Assembly: GCF_008630535.1 (NCBI RefSeq)
Contig: NZ_VWPH01000004.1
Location: 248,001-312,000 of the forward strand
Source of the DNA: Saccharopolyspora hirsuta
Lineage (GTDB): Bacteria > Actinomycetota > Actinomycetes > Mycobacteriales > Pseudonocardiaceae
Reading direction: 5' to 3'
DNA: 64,000 bases
A model generated the notes under the pieces. It saw nothing but the letters and a program-made list of their open reading frames with translations. It did no database searches and was not told the DNA's origin. Positions 36,301-47,800 of the stretch are shown piece after piece (within the stretch, counting starts at the first letter, position 1; every line of letters starts with the position of its first letter). Position numbers and translations under genes: made by a program.

Positions 36301-38818
36301 GCGTTTCCTGGATCGCCAGCGTCAGCACCGGGTGGGCGCTGACCTCGACGAACGCGCGGAAACCGGCCTCGACCAGAGCCGCCGTGGCCTCGGCGAAGCG
36401 GACCCGCTGCCGCAGGTTCCGGTACCAGTAGTTCCCGGACAGCGACTCGCCCGCCACCCAGGAGCAGTCCACTGTGGAGAAGAACGGGATCTCCGGAGCA
36501 CCGGGCACGACGTCCACCAGCACCGCCGACAGCTGCTGCTCGATGCGTTCGACGTGGCTGGAGTGCGAGGCATAATCCACCGGAACCCGACGCGCCCGAA
36601 TCTCGCGTTCCTCCGCCTCGGCGATCAGCTCGTCGCACTCCGCCGGATCACCCGCGACCACGACCGCCCCAGGACCGTTGACCACCGCAACCTCAAGCCC
36701 CGACCAGCGGCCGATCAACTCCGCAACTTCAGATTCAGGGAGGGAGACCGACACCATCCCACCGCGACCGGCCAGTTCGGCAGCGATCAACTGGCTCCGC
36801 AACGCAACAATCCGCGCCGCATCACGCAAACTCAACGCACCCGCCACATGCGCGGCAGCGATCTCACCCTGAGAATGACCCACCACCGCATCCGGCCGAA
36901 CACCATGCGCTTGCCACAACCGCGCTAGTGCCACCATCACCGCAAACGACGCGGGCTGGACAACGTCAACGCGATCCAGCGAGGCGCGCTCGCGAATCAC
37001 CTCGACCAGCGACCAGTCCACGAACTCGGCCAGCGCCTTGTCGCACTCGGCCATTGCCTCCGCGAACACCGGGGATGTGTCCAGCAGCTCCGCGCCCATG
37101 CCGACCCACTGCGCACCCTGACCCGGGAAGACGAACACCCGACGACCATCCACGTCGGCCACGTCCGACACAGCCTCGGCGCCGGGGTCATCCGAGGCCA
37201 GGTCGTGCAGGCCTGTCAGTGCTTCCTTCTCGTCGGTGTGCACCACGACGGCCCGGTGGGGCAACTTCGCGCGGGTGAGCAGCGTTGAACCGACATCAAC
37301 GCGATCGGCACCGGATTCCTCCGCTGCCGCAGCGATTCGTTGCGCCTGGACGCGCAGTGCCTCGGGCGTGTGTCCTGACACGATCCACGGCACCACGGCG
37401 TCAGTGGCATCCCGCTCGGCTGTCAACGGTGCCTCGGCAGGTGCTTGTTCGAGGATGACGTGGGCGTTCGTGCCGCTGACGCCGAACGAGGAAACCCCGG
37501 CCCGACGCACACGCCCAGTCTCCGGCCACTCCCGCTGCTCGGCGAGCACCTCGACCGCGCCCGCATCCCAATCAACCTTCGACGACGGACGATCCACATG
37601 CAGCGACGCGGGCAACACACCGTGGCGCATCGCCTGAACCATCTTGATCACACCCGCCACACCAGCAGCAGCCTGAGCATGACCGATGTTCGACTTCAAC
37701 GAACCAACCCACAAAGGCTCACCCGAACCACGCTGGCCATACGTCGCCAACAACGCACCAGCCTCAATCGGATCACCCAGCGAGGTTCCCGTACCGTGCG
37801 CTTCAACCGCGTCCACATCGGACACATTCAACCCGGCGTTCGCCAACGCGGCCCGGATAACTCGTTCCTGCGACGGACCATTCGGCGCAGTCAGGCCGTT
37901 CGACGCACCGTCCTGGTTCACCGCCGAACCCTTAACCACCGCCAACACCCGACGGCCAGCACGCCGCGCATCCGACAACCGCTCCAACACAACAACCCCG
38001 ACACCCTCGGCCAACCCCGTGCCATCAGCCGAATCCGAAAACGCCTTGCACCGACCATCCACCGCCAAACCCCGCTGACGGGAGAAGTCGACGAAGACTC
38101 CGGGCTCCGCCATGACGGCGACGCCACCGGCGAGGGCCATCGAGCACTCCCCCGCCCGGATGGCCTGCACGGCGAAGTGCAGCGCGACCAGCGACGACGA
38201 GCACGCCGTGTCCACGGTCACCGACGGGCCCTCCAGGCCCAGCGTGTAGGACACCCGGCCCGAGGCCACGCTCCCGGAGTTGCCGATGCCGAAATATCCT
38301 TCGAGCCCGGCGGGGAGCTCGCGGAGCGTGCTGCCGTAGTCGTGGTGCATCAAGCCCGAGTAGACGCCGATGTCGCGTCCCCGCAGCGAAAGCGGGTCCA
38401 GCCCCGCATCCTCCAGCGCCTCCCACGACGACTCCAGCAACAACCGCTGCTGCGGGTCCATCGCCAGCGCCTCACGAGGACTGATCCCGAACAACCCCGG
38501 GTCGAAATCCCCAGCACCACTCAAGAACCCGCCGCTGCGCACGTACGACTTCCCGGTGGCCTCCGGGTCCGGGTCGAAGACCCGGTCCAGGTCCCATCCG
38601 CGGTCCTCCGGGAACCCGGAGATCGCATCGCCGCCCGAGGACACCAGGTCCCACAGCTCGTCCGGCGAGCCCACCCCGCCCGGCAGGCGGCACGCCATCC
38701 CCACGATCGCGATCGGCTCGCCCTGGCGCTCCTCCACGTCGCGGAGCCGCTTGCGGGTCTGCTGGAGGTCGGCCACCACGCGCTTGAGGTAGTCGCGCAG
38801 CTTCTCGTCATTCGACAT
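33386..38818 (-). CDS. Type I PKS, extension module 3 (KS-AT-DH-KR-ACP)
   Basis: An 1810-residue single-module PKS. The N-terminal docking coiled coil (residues 1-32, [19 protein letters not shown]) follows the class found after split modules. KS spans about 35-460 and AT about 563-850 (GHSQGE, YASH: methylmalonyl-CoA). DH is at about 925-1190 with [10 protein letters not shown] and LLDAAMQ intact. KR is at about 1388-1561 with TGGTGTLG, a B-type LDD motif, and Ser/Tyr/Asn in SSAAGVLGG and NYAAAN. ACP has Ser1698 in GFDSL, with a C-terminal docking tail. It should install a methyl-branched double bond. It lies 28 nt before the module 4 gene and 30 nt after the loading gene. Confidence 0.95.
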   Translation of the reverse strand: MSNDEKLRDYLKRVVADLQQTRKRLRDVEERQGEPIAIVGMACRLPGGVGSPDELWDLVSSGGDAISGFPEDRGWDLDRVFDPDPEATGKSYVRSGGFLSGAGDFDPGLFGISPREALAMDPQQRLLLESSWEALEDAGLDPLSLRGRDIGVYSGLMHHDYGSTLRELPAGLEGYFGIGNSGSVASGRVSYTLGLEGPSVTVDTACSSSLVALHFAVQAIRAGECSMALAGGVAVMAEPGVFVDFSRQRGLAVDGRCKAFSDSADGTGLAEGVGVVVLERLSDARRAGRRVLAVVKGSAVNQDGASNGLTAPNGPSQERVIRAALANAGLNVSDVDAVEAHGTGTSLGDPIEAGALLATYGQRGSGEPLWVGSLKSNIGHAQAAAGVAGVIKMVQAMRHGVLPASLHVDRPSSKVDWDAGAVEVLAEQREWPETGRVRRAGVSSFGVSGTNAHVILEQAPAEAPLTAERDATDAVVPWIVSGHTPEALRVQAQRIAAAAEESGADRVDVGSTLLTRAKLPHRAVVVHTDEKEALTGLHDLASDDPGAEAVSDVADVDGRRVFVFPGQGAQWVGMGAELLDTSPVFAEAMAECDKALAEFVDWSLVEVIRERASLDRVDVVQPASFAVMVALARLWQAHGVRPDAVVGHSQGEIAAAHVAGALSLRDAARIVALRSQLIAAELAGRGGMVSVSLPESEVAELIGRWSGLEVAVVNGPGAVVVAGDPAECDELIAEAEEREIRARRVPVDYASHSSHVERIEQQLSAVLVDVVPGAPEIPFFSTVDCSWVAGESLSGNYWYRNLRQRVRFAEATAALVEAGFRAFVEVSAHPVLTLAIQETLDQHPDVNAVVTGTLRREEGGLRRFATSLAEAFVRGVEVDWTPLFDGLAPQRAELPGYAFQHQRYWLESAPPTAGDVAATGLDVVDHPLLGAAVRAADSDEVVLTSRLSLRTHPWLAHHAVVGAVLVPGAALLELVSRAGDEVGCPAVDELLVEAPVVVPEQSALRIQVKVDEADGTGRRAVRIYARPDDEESWTRHASGVLSPEPVGAAAVPWPPGGEPVQLDDFYEGMAESGVEYGPSFQCLSAAWTRGREVFAEVVLPEEHHAEAREFGLHPALLDAAMQATKLGRKAGTAPGHVLLPFAWNGFAVHAPGATTLRVHAVWTGDDSVSLTLADGSGTPVAALDSLALRPVPVERLSTPGDSLHEVDWTPVTGTGTGPKLVVAGGQGVSNVPTYPDLDALRTAISSGEPRPGAVVLDLTGAGDPAPHEVRAAVGRALELLQEWLADAPAEGAELVVLTRGGVAVAGGDVVRAGAAAVWGLVRAAQAEHPGLITLVDVDSAPQDGAALAGFAAAGEPQVAVRSGRAFAPRLAKTTGEVEPKPLDPEGTVLVTGGTGTLGALVARHLVRAHGVRSLVLTSRRGPAAPGADELVAELSELGAEVGIVACDAADRAALAEVLADIPADRPLTGVVHAAGALDDGVLSSLTTERLDAVFRPKVDAAWHLHELTADLDLAMFVLFSSAAGVLGGAGQSNYAAANGYLDGLAAHRRQLGLPAVSLAWGLWSDATGLTSKMSDTDHERLVRSGLVGLSNDEGMALFDRALRADRPLLVPVKLDLAALRVEEPPSPLLRSLTRTRRRSAQRPGGANALAQQLAGKSEAEQKRTLVELVRGHAATVLGHATADAVRADRPFKELGFDSLAAVELRNRIGAATGLRLQATVVFDCPTPNALAARLHGELCAERAEPGVDEERLRRALATAPLDRFRELGVLDALLRLVDGEHGEAPAEPEDDAASIETMDVDQLVARALGS
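37530..37826 (-). repeat. 297-bp KS segment of module 3, identical to module 1
   Basis: By direct reading, this stretch matches 48012-48308 base for base; mismatches begin at 37529 and 37827. It covers the C-terminal half of the KS domain. Module 4 has a similar but diverged copy around 32070-32360. It suggests recent gene conversion. Confidence 0.75.
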
Positions 38819-38848
38819 CGTCTAGCCTTCCCGAGTCGGCGCGGGCCG

Positions 38849-41800
38849 TCACTGGTTTCCGATTTCCCTGTCGATGAAGTCGAAGAGCTCGTCGTCCGAG
38901 GCGGAGTCGACATCGATCTCCCCGGCCGCGTCGGCGGCCCCGAACTTCTCCGCCAGCGACCGCAGCCGAGCGGCGAGCTGGTCGCGCTCCTCCCCCGGCG
39001 CGGTGGCGGCCGCCAGCAGCTCCTGCTCCAGGGCGTCCAGGCGGTCCAGCAGGGCTGTCCCGGCGGGGGCCGGACCGCCCAGCCGGTCGCGCACGTGCTC
39101 CGCGATCGCGAGCGGGTTCGGGTGGTCGAACACCAGCGTCGCGGGCATCCGCAGCTGGGTCGCCCGGGACAGCCGGTTGCGGAGCTCGACCGCGGTGAGC
39201 GAGTCGAAGCCCAGCTCCTTGAACGCCTGGTCCGCCGGAACCGAATCCGCCGTGCTGTGCCCGAGCACCGCCGCGGCCTGCCCCCGGACGAACTCCACGA
39301 GCGTGCGGAGTTGCTCGTCGGCGCTCATCCCGGCCAAGCGCTGGGCGAACCCGTCGACGGACGCCGTGCCCGCCGCCTGCTTCCTGGTGTGGCGCACCAA
39401 CCCGCGGAGCATCGGCGGGAGGTCCCCGGCGGCAGCGCTGCTGCGCAGGCCCGCGTGGTTGAGCTTCACCGCCGCCAGCACGGGTTCGCCGACCTCGATG
39501 CCCCGGTCGAACAGCTCCAGCCCCTCAGCCGCCGACAGGCCCAGGACCCCGCCGTCGGCCATCCGGTCGTGCTCGGCCGCGTCGAGGTGCCCGGTCATGG
39601 CGCTGGCCTGGCTCCACAGCCCCCAGGCCAGCGACACGGCGGGCAGGCCGAGCTGCTGCCGGTGCGCGGCGAGACCGTCCAAGTACCCGTTGGCCGCCGC
39701 GTAGTTGCCCTGGCCCTTGCCGCCGAACGCCGCCGACGCGGAGGAGAACAGCACGAACGCGCCCAGGTCGGTGTCCCTGGTGAGCTCGTGGAGGTGCCAC
39801 GCCGCGTCCACCTTCGGCCGGAAGACCGCGTCCAGCCGCTCCGCCGTCAGCGCGGACACCACGCCGTCGTCGAGGACACCGGCGGTGTGCACGACCGCGG
39901 TCAGCGGGCGGTCCTGCGGAATGGTGTCCAGGACCGCGGCGAGCGCCTGCCGGTCGGCGGCGTCGCAAGCGACCACGCGCACCTCCGCGCCTGCCTTCCG
40001 CAGGTCGGCTTCCAGCTCCCCGGCGCCGGGCGCGTCCGGACCGCTCCGGCTCAGCAGCACCAGGTTCCGCACGCCGTGCGCCTCCACCAGGTGCCGGGCC
40101 ACGAACCCGCCGAGAACCCCGGTACCGCCGGTGATCAGCGCAGTGCCGCGCGGGTCCAGCGCTGCGGGGACCCGGTCCTGCGCACCGGCCTTGGCCAGGC
40201 GCGGCGCGGCGGCCGTGCCCGCTCGGATCACCAGCTGCGGTTCCCCGCTGGCCACCGCCCGGGCCAGCAGTCCGCGATCCGACCGCGCGTCGCCGAGGCC
40301 GACCAGCACCACGCTGCCCGGGTTCTCCGCCTGCGCGGAGCGCAGCAGTCCCCACACCGCAGCCGCCGCCGGGTCGCCCGCGGGGTCCGAGGTGAGCACC
40401 ACCAGCGGGGATTCCTCCGCCGCGCCAAGCCATTCCTGCACGCGGGCCAGTGCCGCGGCGGTCAGCTCGCGGGCCGCCTCCGGCTGCGGACCGGCTCGGT
40501 GGGCGGTCAGGTCGAGGATCGTCTCCTCGCGCACGGTCTCCGCCGCAGCGGGCAGCTCCACCTGCACCCAGTCGACGCGCAGCAAACCATCGCCCGCCGT
40601 CGCCGACGACACGTCCAGCTGAGCGACCGGGATCGGCCGCAGCACGAGCGATCCCAGCGATCCGACCGGGGCACCGGCCGGATCGGTCAGCTCGACCGAG
40701 ACCTCGTCGTCCTGGGTCCACACGGCGTGCACGCGCAGCGCGGTCGCCCCGGACGCGGTGAGCGCGAACTTGTTCCACGCGAACGGCAGCAGCACGTGCC
40801 CCGGTTCGGCGCTGGGAGCCGCACCGAGGTTCGCCGCCTGCATGGCGGCGTCGAACAGCGCCGGGTGCAGGCCGAACTCCGCCGCACCGGAGCGCTGCTC
40901 CTCGGGCAGCGACACCTCGGCGAAGACCTCGCGGCCCCGCGTCCACGCCGCGACGACGCCGCGGAACGCCGGGCCGTACTCGTAGCCGGACTCCGCCATC
41001 CGCTCGTAGAACCCGTCGACCGGCGCCTGCTCGGCCCCAGCTGGCGGCCACTGCACCGCAGCCCGGTTCGGGGGCGCTGCGGCGGCCGTCAACGTGCCGC
41101 TCGCGTGGCGCACCCAGCTCGCGCCCTCGCCCTGCCGCGAGTGCACGCGGACCGCGCGGCGCCCGGTCTCGTCCGCGTCGGCCACTCCGACCTGGACCTG
41201 CACCGAACCGTGCTCGGGCAGCACCAGCGGCGCTTCGATCACCAGCTCGTCCACGACCGGTGTCCCGACCTCGTCACCGGCTCGGACCGCCAGCTCCAGC
41301 AGCGCCGTCCCCGGTGCCAGCACGGTGCCGTGCACCGCGTGGTCGGCGAGCCAGGGGTGCGTGCGCAGGGACAGCTGGCCGGTGAACACGACCTCACCGG
41401 ATTCCGGGAGGCTCAACGTCGCGGCCAGCAGGGGGTGCTCGGCGACGGACAACCCGGTTCCGCCGACGTCACCGACGCGCAGTTGCGGCTCCAGCCAGTA
41501 GCGCTGGTGCTGGAAGGCGTAGGTGGGCAGGTCCACCCAGCGGGGGTTCAGGCCCTCGAAGAACCGCGTCCAGTCGACCTCGACACCGCGCACGAACAGC
41601 TCGGCCAGCGACGCGGCGAACCGGACCAGGCCACCCTCGTCCCGACGCAGCGTGCCCGTCACGACGGCGTCGGCGTCGTGCTGCTCCAGCGTCTCCTGAA
41701 CCGCCACCGCCAGCACCGGATGCGCACTGACCTCGACGAACACTCGATAACCCGACTCCACCAACACAGCGGTGGCCTCGGCGAAGCGGACCTGCTGACG

Positions 41801-44800
41801 CAGGTTCCGGTACCAGTAGTCCCCGGAAAGCGAGTCCAGCCATTCGCAGTCCACAGTGGAGAAGAACGGGATATCGGGAGAATTGGGCACCACGTCCGCG
41901 ACGACGGCGCGGAGCTCGTCCTCGATGCGTTCGACGTGGCTGGAGTGCGAGGCGTAGTCCACCGGAACCCGACGCGCCCGAATCTCTCGGCTTTCAGCCT
42001 CAGCGATCAGCTCATCGCACTCCACCGGATCACCCGCCACCACGACAGCCCCAGGTCCGTTGACCACCGCGACCTCAAGCCCCGGCCACCGCTCGATCAG
42101 CTCGACCGCCTCCGACTCCGGAAGCGAAACCGACACCATCCCACCGCGACCGGCCAGCTCGGCCGCGATCAACTGGCTCCGCAGCGCCACGATCCGCGCC
42201 GCATCACGCAGACTCAACGCGCCCGCAACATGCGCGGCAGCGATCTCGCCTTGGGAGTGCCCCACCACCGCATCAGGGCGAACACCGTAGGACTGCCACA
42301 GCTTCGCCAACGACACCATCACCGCGAACGACGCAGGCTGCACCACGTCAACACGATCCAACGAGCCACGCCCGCGAATCACCTCGACCAGCGACCAGTC
42401 CACGAACTCCGACAACGCCTCATCGCACTCGGCCATCGCCTCCGCGAACACCCGGGACGCGCCCAGCAACCCCGCACCCATCCCGACCCACTGCGCCCCC
42501 TGACCCGGGAAGACGAACACCCGACGACCGCCCGCACCAGCCACGCCGGTCACCAGGTCGGCAGCGGGCTCGCCCGCGGCGGCCGAGGCGAGACCGGACA
42601 GCGCCCCGTCCCGGCCGGTGGTCAGGAGCACCGCGCGGTGGGTGAGCTTCGCGCGGGACAGCAACGATCGCGCCACGTCGCCGCGATCCAGGTCCGGCCG
42701 CTCGGCGAGGTGGGCGCGCACCCGCTCGGCCTGCGCCTGGAGGGCCGCCCGCGTGTGCCCGGTGACCACCCAGGGAAGCACGAGCCCGTCGGGCGTTGCG
42801 CCCTCCGGGGCGGGGGTCGGGTCGTCCGGCGCCTGCTCGACGATCACGTGGGCGTTCGTCCCGCTCACCCCGAACGAGGACACCCCCGCGCGGCGCGCGC
42901 GACCGGTTTCCGGCCACACCCGCTGCTCGGCGAGCACCTCGACGGCACCCGAGTCCCAGTCCACGTGCGAGGACGGGCTGCCCACGTGCAGCGAGGCGGG
43001 CAGCACGCCGTGCTGGAGCGCCTGCACCACCTTGATCACACCGGCCGCCCCGGCGGCGGCCTGGGTGTGCCCGATGTTGGACTTCACCGAGCCGATCCAG
43101 AGCGGGTCGCCGGAGCGGCGCTGACCGTAGGTCGCCAGCAGCGCTTCCGCCTCGATCGGGTCACCCAGCGCGGTACCCGTGCCGTGCGCCTCGACGAGGT
43201 CCACATCGGACTCGGTGAGACCGGCGCTGGCCAGCGCGGACCGGATCACCCGCTCCTGGGACGGGCCGTTCGGCGCGGTCAGGCCGTTCGACGCGCCGTC
43301 CTGGTTGATCGCCGAACCGGCCAGCACGCCCAGCACCCGCCGACCCGCGCGCCGCGCATCCGACAGCCGCTCCAGCAGGATCAGTCCGATGCCCTCGGAC
43401 ATGCCGAACCCGTCGGCGTCGTCGGAGAACGCCTTGCACCGGCCGTCGGCGGCGAGCCCCCGCTGCCTGCTGAACCCGACCACACCGTCCAACGTGGACA
43501 TGATGGAGACCCCGCCCGCCACCGCGAGCGAGCACTCCCCGGTCCGCAGCGCTTGGGCCGCCAGGTGCAGGGCGACCAGCGACGACGAGCACGCCGTGTC
43601 CACCGTCACCGCCGGTCCCTCCAGCCCCAGCGTGTAGGACACCCGGCCGGACAGGACGCTGGCGGCGGTGCCGATGACCAGGTATCCCTCGTCGGCCCCG
43701 CCCCCTCCTGCTCCGTAGTCCTGGCCGTGCGTCCCGACGAAGACGCCGGTGGGGGTGCCGCGCAGCGCCGACGGGTCCAGGCCCGCCCGTTCGAACGTCT
43801 CCCAGGTGACCTCCAGCAGCAACCGCTGCTGCGGGTCCATCGCCAGCGCCTCGCGCGGGTTGATCCCGAAGAACTCGGCGTCGAAATCGGCCACGCCGTC
43901 GAGGAACCCGCCGCGCCGCACGTAGGTCTTGCCCGTCGCGTCCGGGTCGGCGTCGAAGATCCCGTCCAGGTCCCACCCGCGGTCGGCCGGGAACTCGGAG
44001 ATCGCGTCGCCCCCGTCGAGCACGAAGCGCCACAGGTCGTCCGGGGAGGTGATCCCGCCGGGGAAGCGGCAGCCCATCGCGACGATGGCGATCGGGTCGT
44101 CGTCGGGGTCGGTGCGCGTCGTGGCGGTCGCGGTCACCTCCGCCGCGGACACGCCCAGCTGGCGCTGCAGGTGGTCGGCCAGCTCCTGCGGGGTCGGGTG
44201 GTTGAAGATCAGCGTGGCCGGGAGCCGGAGCCCGGTGCTCCCGTTGACCCGGTTGCGCAGCTCGACGGCGGTCAACGAGTCGAAACCCAGCTCCTTGAAC
44301 GGCCGGGCCGGGTCGACGCTGTCCGGCCCTGCGTGGCCGAGGACCGCGGCCGAGGCCGCGCGCACCAGGTCGAGCAGGACCCGGTTCTGGTCGGCTTCGC
44401 CGAGCGCGGCCAACCGCTGCCGCAGCTCGGACTCGTCGGCCGCGCCGTCCTGCCGATCGGCTGCGCGGCGGGCCCGCTGGGGGACCAGGCCGCGCAGCAG
44501 CGGGGGCACCTCGCCGCTGCTGCGCACCGCGGCCAGGTCCAGCCGGATCGGCACGAGAGCCGGTTGCTCGGCGTGCAGCGCGACGTCGAACAGCGCGAGC
44601 CCCTGGTCCGGCGACAGCGGGCGGGTGCCGCCGCGCGCCATGCGCGCCAGGTCGGTCTCGCTGAGCCGGCTGCCCATGCCGTGCTCCTCGCCCCACAGTC
44701 CCCAGGCCAGCGCCACCGCGGGCAGCCCCAGGGTCCGGCGGTGGCGGGCGAAGCCCTCCAGGAACGCGTTGGCGGCCGCGTAGTTGCCCTGGCCCGCACC

Positions 44801-47800
44801 GCCGAACGTCGCGGAAGCCGACGAGAACAGCACGAACGCCCGCAGGTCGAGGCCCTCGGTCAGCTCATGCAGGTGCCACGCGCCGTGCACCTTCGTCCGG
44901 ATGACCGCGTCCCACTGCTCGGGCCGCAGGTCGGCGACGATGCTGTCGTCGACGATCCCGGCCGCGTGCACCACGCCGACCAGCCGGTCCGCCACCGGTT
45001 CGACGACCCGCGCCAGCTGCTCGCGATCCGCGACGTCGGCTGCGACCGGGCGCACCCGCACCCCGGCAGCGGCGAGCTCGTCGACCCAGTCGCCGCCGCT
45101 GCCCGAGCGGGAGACCAGCACCAGTTCGCCCACCCCGTGCGCCTCCGCGAGGTGCTTGGCCACCAGCCGACCGATCCCGCCCGTCGCACCCGTGATCAGC
45201 ACGGTGCCACCGCGCAGCGGCGATTCCCCGCCCTCGGCCGACACCTCGGCGCGCTTGAGGCGGGCGACGTGCGCTCGGCCGTCCCGCACGGTGATCTGCG
45301 GTTCGTCCCCGGCGACCGCGAGCCCGGCCCGGACGCTGTCGGCGTCCAGCCGGTCCAGGTCGAGGAGGGTGAAGCGGTCGGGGTTCTCCGACTGCGCGGT
45401 GCGGATCAGCCCGGCGAGCGGTTGCTGCACGGGGTCGGTCCCGTCCACGGCGACCACCAGCCGCGAGGCGGCCTTGGCCGGGTCGGACAGCCACGCCTGG
45501 ATCGCCGCCAGCACCCGCAGCCCGGTCACCCGCACCCGTTCCGGGAGGGAACCGCCGGACTCCACCTCCGGCGCGAGCACCACGACCGGATCGACCGGTC
45601 CGGCGGGGACCTCCGAGGTCCACGTCGGCTCCGCCACCTCGGTGGACGCGGCGGGAACGGGCACCTGCTCGACCTCGAAGAGCATGTCCCGGACCGCGTT
45701 CGAGGCGGCCCTGATCTGCTCGAACTCGACCGGCCGGACGACCAGTCCGCCGACGTCGACGACCGGCGCGCCGGTCGCGTCGACACCGCTGATCGACACC
45801 GACTCGGGCCCGGCGGGGGTGACGCGCACGCGCATCGACCGCGCTCCCGACGCGTACCAGCGAACCCCGGACCAGGAGAAGGCCAGCCGGGCGCGCTGCG
45901 GGTCGTCGAGGAGCCCGGACGCGCCGAGCGGGTGCAGCGCGGCGTCGAGCACCGCCGGGTGCACGGCGTAGCCGTCCGCATCGGCCACCCCGTCCGGAAG
46001 CTCGACCTCGGCGTAGACGTGGGAGTCCGCGACCCAGACGTCCCGGACCGCCCGGAACGACGGGCCGTAGTCGACCGCGAGGGAGTCGTAGAGGTCCTCG
46101 ACCTCGATCCGCCGCGCACCGGCCGGGGGCCAGGAGGAGATCGGCGGCGCCGGGTTCGCCTGATCGCCCTGCGCGGCGACCGCGCCGGACGCGTGCTCCG
46201 CCCAGACCCCGTCCGCGCCGGTGCGGACGTACACCCGCACCTGGCGGTAGGAGTCGCCGTCGGCTTCGCCGACCCGGAACTGGAGGTCGGTCGCCCCGTC
46301 GTCGGGGACGACGACCGGCTTCGCGATCGTCAGCTCGGCCACCACCGGTGCCGACAGCTGCCCGCCGACGAACCCGGTCGCATCCAGCAGCGCCGTGCCG
46401 GGCACCAGCACGGTGCCGCCGACCCGGTGGTCGTCGAGCCAGGGGTGCGTCCGCAGGGACAGCCGACCGGTGAACACCACCTCGCCGGAATCCGGGGCGC
46501 TGACCAGGGCCCCGAGCAGCGGGTGGTCCACGGTGTCCAAACCTGCCGAGGACACGTCCGCCGTCGTCGGTCCGCCGGATTCCAGCCAGTAGCGCTGGTG
46601 CTGGAAGGCGTAGGTGGGCAGGTCCACCCGGCGGGGGTTCAGACCGTCGAAGAACGGCGTCCAGTCGACCTCGACACCGCGCACGAACGCCTCGGCCAGC
46701 GACGTGGCGAACCGGACCAGGCCACCCTCGTCCCGGCGCAGCGTGCCGGTCACGACGGCGTCGACATCATGCTGCTCCAGCGTCTCCTGAACCGCCACCG
46801 TCAGCACCGGATGCGCGCTGACCTCGACGAACGCGCGGAAGCCAGCCTCGACGAGAGCCGTGGTGGCCTCGGCGAAGCGGACCCGCTGACGCAGGTTCCG
46901 GTACCAGTAGTCCCCGGACAACGACTCCAACCACGCGCAGTCCACAGTGGAGAAGAACGGGATATCGAGTGAATTGGGCACCACATCCGCGACGACGGCG
47001 CGGAGCTCGTCCTCGATACGTTCGACGTGGCCGGAGTGCGAAGCGTAATCCACCGGAACCCGACGCACCCGGATCTCCCGGCTCTCCGCCTCGGCGATCA
47101 ACTCCTCGCACGCAACCGGATCGCCCGCCACGACCACCGAACTCGGCCCGTTGACCACCGCGACGTCCAGCCCCGGCCATCGGCTGATCAACTCAGCGGT
47201 TTCCGGCTCGGGCAAGGACAACGAGACCATTCCGCCGCGACCAGCCAGTTCGCCAGCGATCAACTGGCTCCGCAACGCCACGATCCGCGCCGCATCACGC
47301 AAGCTCAACGCGCCCGCGACGTGCGCGGCAGCGATTTCGCCCTGGGAATGGCCCACCACCGCATCCGGAACAACGCCGTGCGCCTGCCACAACCGCGCCA
47401 GGGACACCATCACCGCAAACGACGCAGGCTGCACCACGTCGACGCGATCCAGCGAGGCGCGCTCGCGAATCACCTCGACCAACGACCAGTCCACGAACTC
47501 CGACAACGCCTCATCGCACTCGGCCATTGCCTCCGCGAACACCGGGGATGCGTTCAGCAACTCCGCGCCCATGCCGACCCATTGCGCACCTTGACCCGGG
47601 AAGACGAAGGCGAGCTGGCCATCTGCTGCGGCGGAGCCGATGACGACGCCCGCGGGTGCGTCGGACGTGGCCGACGCAAGGCCCGAAGCAGCTTCCGCGC
47701 TGCTGGCCGAGATGATCACTGCGCGGTGGTCGAGCTTCGCGCGGGACAGCAGCGAGTGGCCCACGTCAACGCGACCGGGGCCGGAGGCCGCCACTGCCGC

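Noticed and set aside
37445-46972. A 3175-codon open frame on the plus strand through the PKS genes
   Set aside because: It is antisense to KS-AT-DH-KR domains with perfect catalytic motifs. The frame stays open only because of high GC and repeated module sequence, and its translation is an Arg/His/Pro-rich shadow.
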